DNA of 64,000 bases from Timonella senegalensis JC301 (GCF_000312125.1 NZ_HE978644.1:345873-409872); one strand, 5' to 3'; shown: positions 17,777-27,475, numbered from the stretch's first letter. Program-made: numbers and translations. The notes: a model not told the origin generated them from the letters alone.

Positions 17777-18745
17777 TCAGCGCGGCACTGGCACGGAGTT
17801 GAGTACCGTGGCCAGGACGTTGTTCACTGTGACGCCCTCGAGTTCCGCCTCGGAGCGCAGCGCGATGCGGTGGCCGAGGGTTGAGTAGGCAAGCGCCTTG
17901 ACGTCATCCGGGGTGACGAACGTGCGTCCGGAGAGCCACGCCCACGCCCGCGAAGTAGCGAGGAGCGCAGTAGCACCACGAGGGGAGGCGCCCATGAGGA
18001 GCGAGGGGGACTGCCTCGTAGCACGCACGATATCGATGATGTATGCGAGGACCTCCGAGGAAACCTGCACGCGGGCGACCTGCTCGCGTGCGGTGTCGAG
18101 GTCAGCGATGGATGCGACAGCGCCGATGCCGGCGCCCGCGAGGTTGCGTGGGTCAAAGCCCTGCGCGTGTCGGGAGAGGACCTCAAGTTCGACGTCGCGC
18201 TCCGGGAGGGGAAGCGTGACCTTGAGGAGGAAGCGGTCGAGCTGGGCCTCGGGAAGCTGGTAGGTGCCGGCGTGCTCGATTGGGTTCTGGGTTGCGATCA
18301 CCATGAACGGGGTGGGGAGCTGGTGGGCGACGCCATCCACGGAAACTTGGCGTTCCTCCATGGCCTCGAGCAAAGCCGCTTGGGTCTTGGGTGGCGTGCG
18401 GTTGATCTCGTCCGCGAGCAGAAGGTTGGTAAACACAGGACCCTTCTTGAACGAGAACTCCTCCGACTTTGTGGAGTACATGAGAGAACCCGTGATATCG
18501 GACGGCATGAGGTCAGGCGTGAACTGGACGCGCTTGGTGTCCACCTCGAGCGATGCGGCGAGGGAACGCACAAGCAGTGTCTTTGCCACGCCGGGCACGC
18601 CTTCCAGCAGGACATGGCCTCGGCAGAGCAGAGCGATGAGCAGGGTGGTCACCGCGGAGTCCTGGCCAACCACGGCCTTGGCAACCTCGGAGCGAACCCT
18701 CATGAAGGCCTCGACGGCCGAAGTCTGGCTGACGTCCTGTGTCAT
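17777..18745 (-). CDS. MoxR-family AAA+ ATPase
   Basis: 322 residues. Walker A EGVPGVAKT is at about 48-56, Walker B LLLADEINR at 108-116, and the AAA lid follows the sensor regions. MoxR ATPases act with VWA/DUF58 partners as chaperones for complex assembly. The start codon overlaps the stop of the DUF4350 gene (ATGA), and DUF58 follows at once, so the genes are co-transcribed and probably co-translated. Confidence 0.92.
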   Translation of the reverse strand: MTQDVSQTSAVEAFMRVRSEVAKAVVGQDSAVTTLLIALLCRGHVLLEGVPGVAKTLLVRSLAASLEVDTKRVQFTPDLMPSDITGSLMYSTKSEEFSFKKGPVFTNLLLADEINRTPPKTQAALLEAMEERQVSVDGVAHQLPTPFMVIATQNPIEHAGTYQLPEAQLDRFLLKVTLPLPERDVELEVLSRHAQGFDPRNLAGAGIGAVASIADLDTAREQVARVQVSSEVLAYIIDIVRATRQSPSLLMGASPRGATALLATSRAWAWLSGRTFVTPDDVKALAYSTLGHRIALRSEAELEGVTVNNVLATVLNSVPVPR

Positions 18746-19917
18746 ACCGAAATCTCGCTTTCTAGTTTCTGCACTTGGAGTGCCAGAGCTGTGAGCTCAC
18801 CGTCATCGGCGGGCGGTGGACCATAGAACAGGGTGTGAAGCTGTAGTTCCGAGCGGCCTGTCGCCCGAGCAGCGGCCGAGGTGAACGCCTCGGGAGTGGC
18901 GCTGGTAGGCAGGCCCAATCGTCGAGAAATTCGCGCTGCACTGCCCGCACGAAGTGCGGCCGCGGCGCGACCACGCGCGCCGGCCGAACGGTACAGGCGC
19001 GCGCGTCCAAGCGTGGACTCGGACGCCTTGACCACGACGGGCAGGTCCTCGCTCACCACTGGACCGAGCCTGCGCCCGAACGACAGCATGGCCGCAACCA
19101 CAGCGGCCAGCGCGAGGGCGCCGATCATCATCACGAGGCTGGGGGTCGAGACTGCTCCCGAGTCGAGATCTGGGATGGGTTCAATCTCGGGGATGTACCA
19201 GACAAGGTCCCCCGCACCGCCGAGAAGGTGAATCGCTAGGGCCGCGTTCCCCTCCGTTGTGATCTTGGCGTTCGTCCACTGGTCGGTCGAGTCGATGAGC
19301 GTGAAGCTTTGTCCGTTCAGACCCGTGACCTGAACGAGGTGGTGCCCGATGGCAGCGGGGAAGCACAGCGTAGTGGCTGCCTCGCCTTCGGGCGCCGTGA
19401 ACCCGGCCCCGTTTGAGGTGATAGTTCCCGCCGCAACCGCCGCAGGAAGCGAGCACTCGGCAGCAACGGGCGAATCGTCGAGGGGTGAACCGGTCTGCGT
19501 CAGGTTTGCCCCGGTGGCCTCGCTGATCGCAGCGACGAGCTCGCTGCGCGGATTAGCCGCAACGATGTTCGCGCCCGACTCGATTAGTTGTGTTGCGCGC
19601 TCGAGAGTGAGTCCCGGATCGTTTGCGATGAGCAGTGTGTCGGCGGGCCCAGTGGCGCGCAGAGCCTTGGTGAAGACATCCTCATACTGGACATCCACCC
19701 CGCGCGAGCCCAGTACCTGGGCGAGCGCGCGACCACCCGGAGAACCTGCATTATTGGGGGCAAAGCGAACGGATGACTGGTCCGGTGCAGCCAACGAGAA
19801 CAAGTACGCGGTGGTCACGATGATGGCAACGATGAGGAGCGGAAACTGGATTGCTTTGCCGCGGCGTACCCAGTCCTGGGTGGCCGTGGAGTCTGCGGTC
19901 ACGATGGTGGTGCTCAT
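18742..19917 (-). CDS. DUF4350 domain membrane protein
   Basis: 391 residues from ATG 19917, chosen because it overlaps the previous stop by four bases (ATGA). Membrane helices lie at about 22-42 and 265-285. The segment between them, with FAPNNAGSPGGRALAQVL, is the extracytoplasmic DUF4350 domain, related to a GldG/Rossmann-like fold. The cytoplasmic C-terminus is helical and Arg-rich. It is a regular member of the actinobacterial MoxR-DUF58 cluster; its biochemical role is not known. Confidence 0.82.
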   Translation of the reverse strand: MSTTIVTADSTATQDWVRRGKAIQFPLLIVAIIVTTAYLFSLAAPDQSSVRFAPNNAGSPGGRALAQVLGSRGVDVQYEDVFTKALRATGPADTLLIANDPGLTLERATQLIESGANIVAANPRSELVAAISEATGANLTQTGSPLDDSPVAAECSLPAAVAAGTITSNGAGFTAPEGEAATTLCFPAAIGHHLVQVTGLNGQSFTLIDSTDQWTNAKITTEGNAALAIHLLGGAGDLVWYIPEIEPIPDLDSGAVSTPSLVMMIGALALAAVVAAMLSFGRRLGPVVSEDLPVVVKASESTLGRARLYRSAGARGRAAAALRAGSAARISRRLGLPTSATPEAFTSAAARATGRSELQLHTLFYGPPPADDGELTALALQVQKLESEISV

Positions 19918-20609
19918 GGGCGTCCTACCTGCGATAGGGCGGTTGACTCGCCAGAATCGCCCACCATGGACTTTGGCGCGCGCGAGCTCTCCACCTTGTC
20001 TACGAGCGCGATCATGCGTGCGCAATCTTCCGCGCTCGCGGTCCCCGAGCCGTACTCAATCCCGTCAAAGAGGTTTGCCGCCCACGAGGTCTCGTTGCTT
20101 AGTGTGGGCCGTGCTGAGGCGATCTCTTTGGCAGCCTCCGAGGCAGTACGCCCGGGTGACAGCGAAATAACCACGTTCTCCTCCGCGCTCCGGATGACGC
20201 CACGGAAGCCGTCCACACACGCGGCGGCATAGTCGCGGCGTCCCGCGTGTGAACGTGCAAGGGCAAGGTAATCGTGAGCTGTCAGTGTTGGATCCAGCAG
20301 ACTCACATCGCCAGACTTTTTGGCGCGAACGGACCGTCGAACTGGCCCCATGACGAGATACCCGATAACGCCGACAACGAGCAGGCCCACCACGACAAGC
20401 ACGAGGAACCATGGGTTGAAGTCAGCACCGGAGAGTGAATCGAGCCATTCCGTGATGCGGCGCCAGATCCGGGAAAACCAGGACTCACGGTTGTTGTAGA
20501 TCGGATTGCGCAACTCGCTCTCGAGCCACGTGCGCGCAGCATCCGCATCAGGGGTCAGCGGAGGAGCATCCAGACCTTGGTGGACACTCCAGCGGGCGTA
20601 ATTCAGCAC
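19914..20609 (-). CDS. DUF4129 domain membrane protein
   Basis: 231 residues, GTG start. One membrane helix lies at about 68-90 (FLVLVVVGLLVVGVIGYLVM). The cytoplasmic part contains the DUF4129 region (DYLALARSHAGRRDYAAACVDGFRGVIRS), in which helices hold the conserved Arg. DUF4129 proteins co-occur with MoxR and sometimes with transglutaminase-like proteins. It sits 11 bases after the preceding gene. Confidence 0.8.
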   Translation of the reverse strand: MLNYARWSVHQGLDAPPLTPDADAARTWLESELRNPIYNNRESWFSRIWRRITEWLDSLSGADFNPWFLVLVVVGLLVVGVIGYLVMGPVRRSVRAKKSGDVSLLDPTLTAHDYLALARSHAGRRDYAAACVDGFRGVIRSAEENVVISLSPGRTASEAAKEIASARPTLSNETSWAANLFDGIEYGSGTASAEDCARMIALVDKVESSRAPKSMVGDSGESTALSQVGRP

Positions 20610-20620
20610 GGGATGCGGTT

Positions 20621-21937
20621 CTAGATGTTCTTGGCCGCGGCGTTTGCAAGCTCAATGTCCAGCGCCTCGCGGCGGATGCGGACGTCGATGTACAGCAACG
20701 TCATGACTGCAGAGAGGAACGAGGCAAGCAGAGTGCCGGAGATGATCTGCACGATCACGGTTCCCATGAGCGCCGGGAAACTCGTGGCGGCATCCATGCC
20801 GACCGCAATGCCCACGATCGCTCCAAGAACCCCGCTCACAAGGCTAACAACCACGTTGAGTGCCAGGCTGGTCAGCAGGTAGATCCCGAAGATGCGCCAG
20901 AAGCTGCCCTTGGACAGCTGCCAGGAGCGCTTGAGCGCCCCCATCACGCTGCGTTCTTCGAGGACGAGGGCCGAAGGCGCAAACATGAAGCGCACAACAA
21001 AGAGGAGTGACACCACGATCAACGCAATAAACAGCACAACGAGCAGAATTACTCCGAGCGCTTCGTTGAGGTTGATCGCAAACACCGCTAGGGCCATCAA
21101 GACGGTAAAGACAACGTAGAGCGCCAGCATCGGAAGAAGCGACACTCCGATCAGGGCGAGGATGCGTGGACGCACCTTTTCCCACACGGATGCGGCGTCG
21201 GTTGGACGGTTGATGACGAGCTGCCCGATGGCTACGACCACGAGCCCGGTCGCGATCGTAGCAGCGAGCGACGATGCGAGCGCCAGAAGCAGACCGAGGG
21301 ACAACTCACCCATCGATCCTTCCGTGGACATGTCGAAAATCCCGCCCTGCATGAGGGTGTCGTCGAGCTGGCTTGTGATGTCCATGGCCCACTGCGATCT
21401 GTTGATCAGTGGTGCGATCAGATAACCGACGATTCCCGCAGTAAGGGTGGCTACGGCAACTACCGCTGCAACGAGTCCGATGAGCACCTTTGGTGCTCGG
21501 CGAACAGCGGCGAACGCTCCTTCAAAGATGTCGCCCATGGACAGCGGGCGAAGAGGGATGATCCCCGGCTTGTTGCTTGCCTGGTATCCGTTGAACCGCG
21601 GGGGAGTGCCGTTTCCATAGCGAGGAGCCGCTGGCTGCCCGTACTGCGGCTGCGCGGGCTGGCCGTACTGGGGCTGTGCTGGCTGGCCGTTCTGGCTTCC
21701 GGAAGGTGGGGCGTACTGCCCGTACTGCGGCTGTGCTGGCTGGCCGTTCTGGCTTCCGGCAGGTGGGGCGTACTGCCCGTACTGCGGCTGGGCTGGCTGT
21801 CCGTACTGCGGACCTGGAACGCCTCCGGGCGCGGCAAACCCGCCCGACGATGGTGTGGGCTGCCCGTACTGTGGTGCCCGTTCGTGGTCTACCGGCTGCT
21901 CAGAACCATCATTCTTCGGAGCGTCTGGCGTGGTCAT
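20621..21937 (-). CDS. Multi-pass membrane protein with QYGQP-rich N-terminus
   Basis: 438 residues. Residues 1-120 are low-complexity Pro/Gln/Tyr/Gly with repeated QPQYGQ units, encoded by repeated DNA near 21640-21800. The rest has IIPLRPLSMGDIFEGAF and about six membrane helices, as in actinobacterial proteins labelled glycerophosphoryl diester phosphodiesterase membrane domain. No catalytic phosphodiesterase domain is present. It is the first gene of the reverse MoxR-DUF58 operon and may set up a membrane platform for it. Function is unknown. Confidence 0.72.
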   Translation of the reverse strand: MTTPDAPKNDGSEQPVDHERAPQYGQPTPSSGGFAAPGGVPGPQYGQPAQPQYGQYAPPAGSQNGQPAQPQYGQYAPPSGSQNGQPAQPQYGQPAQPQYGQPAAPRYGNGTPPRFNGYQASNKPGIIPLRPLSMGDIFEGAFAAVRRAPKVLIGLVAAVVAVATLTAGIVGYLIAPLINRSQWAMDITSQLDDTLMQGGIFDMSTEGSMGELSLGLLLALASSLAATIATGLVVVAIGQLVINRPTDAASVWEKVRPRILALIGVSLLPMLALYVVFTVLMALAVFAINLNEALGVILLVVLFIALIVVSLLFVVRFMFAPSALVLEERSVMGALKRSWQLSKGSFWRIFGIYLLTSLALNVVVSLVSGVLGAIVGIAVGMDAATSFPALMGTVIVQIISGTLLASFLSAVMTLLYIDVRIRREALDIELANAAAKNI

Positions 21938-22093
21938 GGCTGCGGTTCTCCGGATCTGTGTTCGTGGAAGTATGTGCCAAGTTTCTCAAAGAGTTGCAGA
22001 TAAATCTCATACCGGCGCCCAAAAATGTCCAAAAGTATGGGAAATCGAGTGACGCTCCTAAAAAGGTGGACAGAAAAATGGCAAGATAGCGAC

Positions 22094-22776
22094 ATGACCC
22101 AACGTGTGCTGGTTGTTGACGACGATACTGCTCTTGCGGAAATGATCGGTATTGTCCTCGAGAGCGAAGGCTATGCCGTGTCGTTCTGTGCGAACGGTGA
22201 CGAAGCCTTCAAGGTATTCCAAGAAACCGAGCCGGACCTCGTCCTCCTCGACCTTATGCTCCCGGGCAAGGACGGAACCGTGGTGTGCCGCGAGATCCGT
22301 TCCGAGTCCGGTGTTCCTATCATCATGCTCACTGCCAAGTCCGACACCGTTGATGTTGTCGCAGGACTTGAGGCCGGCGCCGACGATTATGTGCCCAAGC
22401 CATTCAAGCCCAAGGAGTTGGTGGCTCGCATCCGCGCACGCCTGCGCCGCATCGACGAGCCCGCCCAGGAGATCCTGCCGATCGGTGACCTCGCGATCGA
22501 CGTCACGGGCCACAAGGTGTCCCGCGATGGTGTCCCTATTCCGCTCACTCCGCTCGAGTTCGATCTGCTCGTGGCCCTCGCCCGCGCACCGTGGCAGGTA
22601 CTGTCCCGCGACGTGCTCCTTGAAAGGTCTGGGGTTACCGGCATGCTGCCGACACTCGACTGGTGAACGTGCACGTCCAGCGTCTACGCTCCAAGATCGA
22701 GCACGACCCGGAGAAGCCAGAGATCGTTCTGACCGTCCGCGGCGTCGGGTACAAGGCAGGCGTTCGTAAGGGATGA
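22094..22776 (+). pseudogene. mtrA: mtrA response regulator, interrupted by a one-base loss
   Basis: MtrA is an OmpR-type regulator that controls cell-wall hydrolase and division genes. The receiver domain (VLVVDDD, phosphorylated D53 in LLDLMLPG, K in PKPFKP) and most of the winged helix are intact. After DVLLE, near 22624-22625, the frame breaks and stops at 22666 after 190 codons. Restoring one base gives VWGYRHAADTRLVNVHVQRLRSK and a normal end at 22776 (227 residues), whose TGA overlaps the mtrB ATG as ATGA. MtrA is usually important for growth, so a sequencing error is as likely as a true mutation. ATG 22094 is chosen over in-frame 22025 by family length. Confidence 0.85.
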
Positions 22777-24530
22777 GTAACGGTGAGCAGGACGCTTCCC
22801 CCACCGTTCTCGCGCACGTAAAGAGCTTGGGGAAGGCCATCGCGCGGCCTTTCCGTTCGTCCGTTCAGTTCCGTGTCATGTTCACGGCGATAGCGATCGG
22901 GCTGGTCGCCCTGACTGCGCTTTCGGTCGGCCTTTCGGCTTCGATTCGTGATGGCCTGTTCTCCCAGCGCGTCGACGACATCCTCATCGAGTCCGAACGT
23001 TCGATCGCGCAATCTCAGACGATCCTGAACTCGTCGACCGCAACAACTGCCAGCCAGGTCCAGTCGACCCTGAACGATCTATTGCGCTCACTGCAGTCCT
23101 CCGGCACGTCCGGCCGGGAAGTCTTCTTGCGTCGTGCTCTGGACAATACGAGCTCGCTTCGCTTGCTTGATCAGTCCACCGCGCCTTCGCTGGAACCTCT
23201 TATTACCAACGAGATGCGGACTGACGTTGTCACGGTCACCAACCAGCAACACTGGCAGAGCGTCGAGATTCCGGGAGTGAACCCGCAGCCTGGACTCGTG
23301 GTTGGCTCAATCCTCGAGGTCCCCGTTGCGGGAAAGTTCGAGGTCTACTTTGTCTATGACCTCGCCGCGCAGCAGGAGACACTCCGATTCCTGCAGGGCA
23401 TCGTCGGAATCGCGGGTCTCGCGCTCATCGGTGTGCTCGCTGCGATCACCTTTGCCGTGACGCGTCAGGTGGTGCGCCCGGTCAAGCAGGCCTCAATCGT
23501 TGCCGAGCGCATTGCGGATGGACACCTCGACGAACGCCTTGTGGTACATGGAGAGGACGAGGTGGCCAAACTCGCCGGATCGTTCAACGAGATGGCTTCC
23601 TCTCTTCAGATTCAGATCGACCAGCTCGCAGAACTTTCAGCAGTGCAGCGACGGTTCGTCTCGGACGTGTCCCACGAGCTGCGGACGCCACTCACCACGG
23701 TGCGCATGGCATCCGAGATGATCTACGAGAGCCGGGACGACTTCTCGCCGGTGATCAAGAGGTCCTCGGAACTCCTGCACACGCAGATCGACAGGTTCGA
23801 GGACCTACTTGCGGACCTCCTCGAGATCTCCCGGTTCGACGCGGGCGCCGCAGTCCTCGACGCGGAGGCCCGCAACCTCGCCGAGGTTATGACCGTGGTT
23901 ATCGACAACTCGATGCCACTTGCCGAACGCAAGGGAGTATGGATCTCTGCCGACTTCGGCGAGAAAATGGGTCGAGCGGACTTCGATCCGATCCGCGTTG
24001 AACGCATCCTCCGCAACCTGTTGGTCAACGCAATTGAGCACGCTGAGGGTAACCCAGTCGAGATCCTTATTCGCACGGACGACGAGGCAGTGGCTGTTCT
24101 CGTGCGGGACCACGGAATCGGCATGGACAAGGAACAGGTCAACCGCGTGTTCGACCGCTTCTGGCGGGCGGACCCTGCCCGCGCACGCACCACGGGTGGT
24201 ACCGGGCTCGGGCTGTCGATCGCACGGGAAGATGCTCACCTGCACGGTGGCTGGCTCGAGGTGTGGGCGCGACCCGGCTTCGGATCGTCATTCCGGCTCA
24301 CGCTTCCCCGTCGCGCGGGAATCACGCTTACGAGCTCCCCGATCCCGATCGATCTGGGTCGAGAGCAGACGCCCACCGATCCCGTGCCAGGAACTCATTG
24401 GGACTCGCACGGGCCGTCGTCGGTTCCGGCGTTCGACCCGTCCCAACTCTCACACCCAACTGCACACCCAAAGAAGGACAGCAATCCAGACCAGCACGAA
24501 GCCGACCGGACTGGAGGACCAGATGCGTGA
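22773..24530 (+). CDS. mtrB: Sensor histidine kinase MtrB
   Basis: 585 residues. Two membrane helices (about 35-58 and 208-230) flank an extracytoplasmic sensor domain. A HAMP region (VVRPVKQASIVAERIADG) follows, then the phospho-acceptor site VSDVSHELRTPLTT near residue 300, and an ATP-binding domain (NAIEHAEG, DHGIGM, GGTGLGLSIA). The C-terminal 60 residues are Pro-rich and unstructured. MtrB is the partner of MtrA and sits at the septum in actinobacteria. Its ATG overlaps the restored mtrA stop, and its end overlaps lpqB by eight bases. Confidence 0.95.
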   Translation: MSNGEQDASPTVLAHVKSLGKAIARPFRSSVQFRVMFTAIAIGLVALTALSVGLSASIRDGLFSQRVDDILIESERSIAQSQTILNSSTATTASQVQSTLNDLLRSLQSSGTSGREVFLRRALDNTSSLRLLDQSTAPSLEPLITNEMRTDVVTVTNQQHWQSVEIPGVNPQPGLVVGSILEVPVAGKFEVYFVYDLAAQQETLRFLQGIVGIAGLALIGVLAAITFAVTRQVVRPVKQASIVAERIADGHLDERLVVHGEDEVAKLAGSFNEMASSLQIQIDQLAELSAVQRRFVSDVSHELRTPLTTVRMASEMIYESRDDFSPVIKRSSELLHTQIDRFEDLLADLLEISRFDAGAAVLDAEARNLAEVMTVVIDNSMPLAERKGVWISADFGEKMGRADFDPIRVERILRNLLVNAIEHAEGNPVEILIRTDDEAVAVLVRDHGIGMDKEQVNRVFDRFWRADPARARTTGGTGLGLSIAREDAHLHGGWLEVWARPGFGSSFRLTLPRRAGITLTSSPIPIDLGREQTPTDPVPGTHWDSHGPSSVPAFDPSQLSHPTAHPKKDSNPDQHEADRTGGPDA

Positions 24531-26394
24531 ATCGTCGAAAATAAGGCACACGCTGGGACGCGCCGCTCTCGCCGTGGCTGTCCTTGTGGGAGCAACGGGC
24601 TGTGCCCAGATTCCAACGGAATCTGGCGTATCGGGCCGGCCCATCGGCGAGATTGACTCAGGCGATGTGTTCTTCAAGGCAACGGGCCCACGGGCGGGCG
24701 CAACGCCGCAGGAGATCGTGGACGGCTACATCTTTGCGCAGGCTGACCTTACCGATAACTGGCAGGTCGCCCGCGAGTTCATGACCGCAGAGGCCTCCGC
24801 TAAGTGGAACCCGAATCACGGGGTCTCCATCTACTCCGGAGACGTGGAACTCAAGGTGGCAGAGGCGCTGAGCGACTCCGCAGGTGAGGAATCTGCGGGC
24901 GGCGAATCCGAGTCAACTGAGTCCGAAGACAGCGAACCAACCGGTGAACCCGCGGGCGAGGGCGAGACGAGCGGAAGCGAGCGTCCAGTAGACCCAGCAA
25001 AGATCGACCCGGACGACTCGTCGATCGTGTCCGTGGTGATCTCAGGGAAGGCGAAGTCCTCGGGCTCCGTCGACTCGGTTGGCCACTTCACCGAAGCGTT
25101 GAGCGGAGCCAACTTCGACCAAACCTATGAGCTCGTCCGCGATGCACAGGGCGAATGGCGTGTTGACTCAGTGAGCGAGGGCATCATCATGTCCGTCTCC
25201 AACTTCCAATCGGTCTACCGTGCTGCCTCCGTCTACTTCCTAACCGCAGATCAGAAGTTCCTCGTGCCCGAGGTCCGGTGGGTGCCACGCGTGAAATCTG
25301 AGACCTACGCGGTCACTGCACTCCTTGCGGGCCCGTCGCCGTGGCTGCGGGACGCCGTGCACACCGCAATCCCGGAATCCACCCGACTCATGTATGACTC
25401 GGTTTCTACTGAAGCAGGCCAGGCAGTGGTGAACCTGTCGTCCGAGGTACTCAGCGCGCAGGCCACCCAACGGGCGCTCATTGTGAGCCAGCTCGAGGCC
25501 ACCCTGACCAAACTTCCAGGGATTAGGAGCGTCCTCGTCGAATCGAACTCCATCGTTATGGAGAAGGACGTGGACCCGAACCTCATCAAGGACCCGATCC
25601 TCGCAACCTCGCCACTCGTGCTTGTGGACGACACGCTCAAACAACTCAACGGCAGGGTCGCGGACGAACTGCCGGGCGTTGGTTCTCTCTCCAAGTACCA
25701 CCCCACCGCGCTCGCCCTCATGAACGACGTCGGCCAAGGAGTGTTCCTCGACGGGGAACAACTCATCCGAGAGATTCCGAATGCCAAGGACGAGACCGAC
25801 GTCCTGCTCCAAGGCGCCAGCCTTGTTACCCCCTCAATCGATCGTTTTGGCTGGGTGTGGAGCGGGGAAAGCCGCCAGGTAGGCAAGTCCAACGGTGTGC
25901 TCTCGGTCGTAACTTCCCCTGACGAGAAGATTGAGGTCTCCGTGCCGTGGCTTTCGGGGCGTAGGGTCAACGCCTTGCGCGTATCGCACGACGGTGCGCG
26001 ACTAGCAGTCATCTCGACCGATGGTTCGTCCCCACAAATCGACGTGGCAGGTATATCCCGGGACGACAAGAATCGGCCGGTAGGCGTGTCAGACCCCATT
26101 GCGGTGGGCGGCCAACTTGCCGGCGCGTCATTCCTGCAGTGGGTTGACGAATCGACCCTCGGCGTCATCGGGCATAGTGCAACCTCCGACGGCTCGGGCT
26201 TCTACTCGGTTCCACTCTCCGGCAAGAGCGAACTCATTGCTCCCGTTGAACAAGTGACCTCACTGGGAATCGGCCGGGGCCTGCGCTCAGTGTTTGTAAG
26301 CACAGAGGACGGACGGATCCTGACCAGAAGTTCCTCAGGCTCAACCTGGACCGAACTGGTGAATAACGCAACGCTTCCCACCTTCCCGGGTTAA
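24523..26394 (+). CDS. lpqB: Lipoprotein LpqB
   Basis: 623 residues from ATG 24523 with GGAGGA five bases upstream. A signal peptide ends in the lipobox ATGC, with lipid-modified Cys at about residue 27. A GerMN domain lies mid-protein and the C-terminal half is a beta-propeller-like region, the normal LpqB order. LpqB modulates MtrB in the mtrAB operon. An acidic Ser/Glu-rich insertion of about 55 residues (near 120-175) is unusual and looks like a flexible spacer. The first codons contain a copy of the recurrent motif around GAATCGTCGAAAAT. Confidence 0.92.
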   Translation: MRESSKIRHTLGRAALAVAVLVGATGCAQIPTESGVSGRPIGEIDSGDVFFKATGPRAGATPQEIVDGYIFAQADLTDNWQVAREFMTAEASAKWNPNHGVSIYSGDVELKVAEALSDSAGEESAGGESESTESEDSEPTGEPAGEGETSGSERPVDPAKIDPDDSSIVSVVISGKAKSSGSVDSVGHFTEALSGANFDQTYELVRDAQGEWRVDSVSEGIIMSVSNFQSVYRAASVYFLTADQKFLVPEVRWVPRVKSETYAVTALLAGPSPWLRDAVHTAIPESTRLMYDSVSTEAGQAVVNLSSEVLSAQATQRALIVSQLEATLTKLPGIRSVLVESNSIVMEKDVDPNLIKDPILATSPLVLVDDTLKQLNGRVADELPGVGSLSKYHPTALALMNDVGQGVFLDGEQLIREIPNAKDETDVLLQGASLVTPSIDRFGWVWSGESRQVGKSNGVLSVVTSPDEKIEVSVPWLSGRRVNALRVSHDGARLAVISTDGSSPQIDVAGISRDDKNRPVGVSDPIAVGGQLAGASFLQWVDESTLGVIGHSATSDGSGFYSVPLSGKSELIAPVEQVTSLGIGRGLRSVFVSTEDGRILTRSSSGSTWTELVNNATLPTFPG

Positions 26395-26466
26395 GAGTCG
26401 CGGCGGTTGCTCTCAATCCTGAGAGAGTGTCGCCCGCAGGGGCAAACGTGATGCACAGGGAGCCTT

Positions 26467-27453
26467 GTGTTGCCGCTGTCCCCAGAAACGTGCCCCTACA
26501 AGGCGTTGCAGCATTCCCTGGTGCCGCGCGCAACTACTCTCGAGCGCATGTCAGCCCAGAGCAAGAAGCGCACCGCACCACGTGACAACCCGGCGATGGC
26601 GCACCGGCAGCACGGCCCTGCCCGAGCGATGGCCTACCTCCGTGCGCTCGCAATAGAGCTGTTTCGCTTGGTCCTACCACTGCATTGTGCAGGGTGCGAT
26701 ACGGCAAACCACGTGCTGTGCCCATCCTGCCGAGGTGAACTAGCGCCCAGGGTGTTTGTGGCGCTCGATGACCCACTCCTCGAAGTCTGGGCGGGGACGC
26801 TCTATGAGGGGTCAGTGCGAAACGCGGTCGCGCGCTGGAAGGACAGAGGGCGGGCAGACTGCACGCCCCACATCGCGCACGCAGCCTACCTCGCAGGCCA
26901 CCAACTCACTCACTTCCTCTATGCACGAACACGCACACAGGAAACACACACCCACCCCGCCCGAACCGCAGCCGATGCTGAGATCGCGCGGGAATCGTCG
27001 AAAATCAAGACAATCACGCTGGTGCCGATGCCCTCACGACCCGCCAGCAGACGGGCCCGAGGATTCGTTCCTGGACACGTGGTTGCACATGGGCTTGGGC
27101 GCTCACTCGCCGAACACGGCTGGAACGTAACCATCGCAGACAACCTAGCGATGGCACGAACCAAGCAGGACAACGTCGGGTTGGGAGCCCGGGAACGGCG
27201 CGCAGGAGCCGCAGGCGCGCTCAATGCACCTGAACGGCTTCGAGTGCTCGTGGCCCAAAGTCGGGTCGTGCTCCTCGTCGATGACGTCGTAACAACGGGC
27301 TCAACGCTAGGGCAAGCGAAACGCGTTCTGAGGGTGCCATCTGGGACCTTAGCCGCTGGTTTTGCGCTCGCAGCGACCCCCTCGATCAAGTCACGGGCGA
27401 AACCTGGACCGAAACACCGTGATCAAGGTGACCGGGGACACAAAAGGATATAG
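26467..27453 (+). CDS. ComF family phosphoribosyltransferase-like protein
   Basis: 328 residues from GTG 26467, which has AGGGAG four bases upstream; ATG codons at 26548, 26596 and 26629 would give a length nearer the family norm of 220-250. Two CxxC pairs (CAGC, CPSC) form the N-terminal zinc ribbon near residues 74-91. The type I PRTase motif VVLLVDDVVTTGSTLG is near residue 270. ComF proteins are linked to DNA uptake and repair; in actinobacteria comF commonly follows lpqB, as here. The frame contains a low-complexity insert with HTHPARTAAD. Confidence 0.85.
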   Translation: MLPLSPETCPYKALQHSLVPRATTLERMSAQSKKRTAPRDNPAMAHRQHGPARAMAYLRALAIELFRLVLPLHCAGCDTANHVLCPSCRGELAPRVFVALDDPLLEVWAGTLYEGSVRNAVARWKDRGRADCTPHIAHAAYLAGHQLTHFLYARTRTQETHTHPARTAADAEIARESSKIKTITLVPMPSRPASRRARGFVPGHVVAHGLGRSLAEHGWNVTIADNLAMARTKQDNVGLGARERRAGAAGALNAPERLRVLVAQSRVVLLVDDVVTTGSTLGQAKRVLRVPSGTLAAGFALAATPSIKSRAKPGPKHRDQGDRGHKRI

Positions 27454-27454
27454 T
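27449..27454 (+). promoter_or_regulatory. Candidate -10 element for hpf
   Basis: TATAGT lies 115 bases before the hpf start, just after the comF stop. No clear -35 hexamer is seen. Confidence 0.35.
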
Positions 27455-27475
27455 CTAAAAAACCAGATCCCACCG

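Noticed and set aside
21640-21800. Short direct repeats that might be taken for a CRISPR array
   Set aside because: They encode the QYGQP-rich N-terminus of a membrane protein in one frame; no spacers and no cas genes.
22025-22093. Upstream in-frame start for mtrA
   Set aside because: It would add 23 residues before MTQRVLVVDDD that MtrA proteins do not have.
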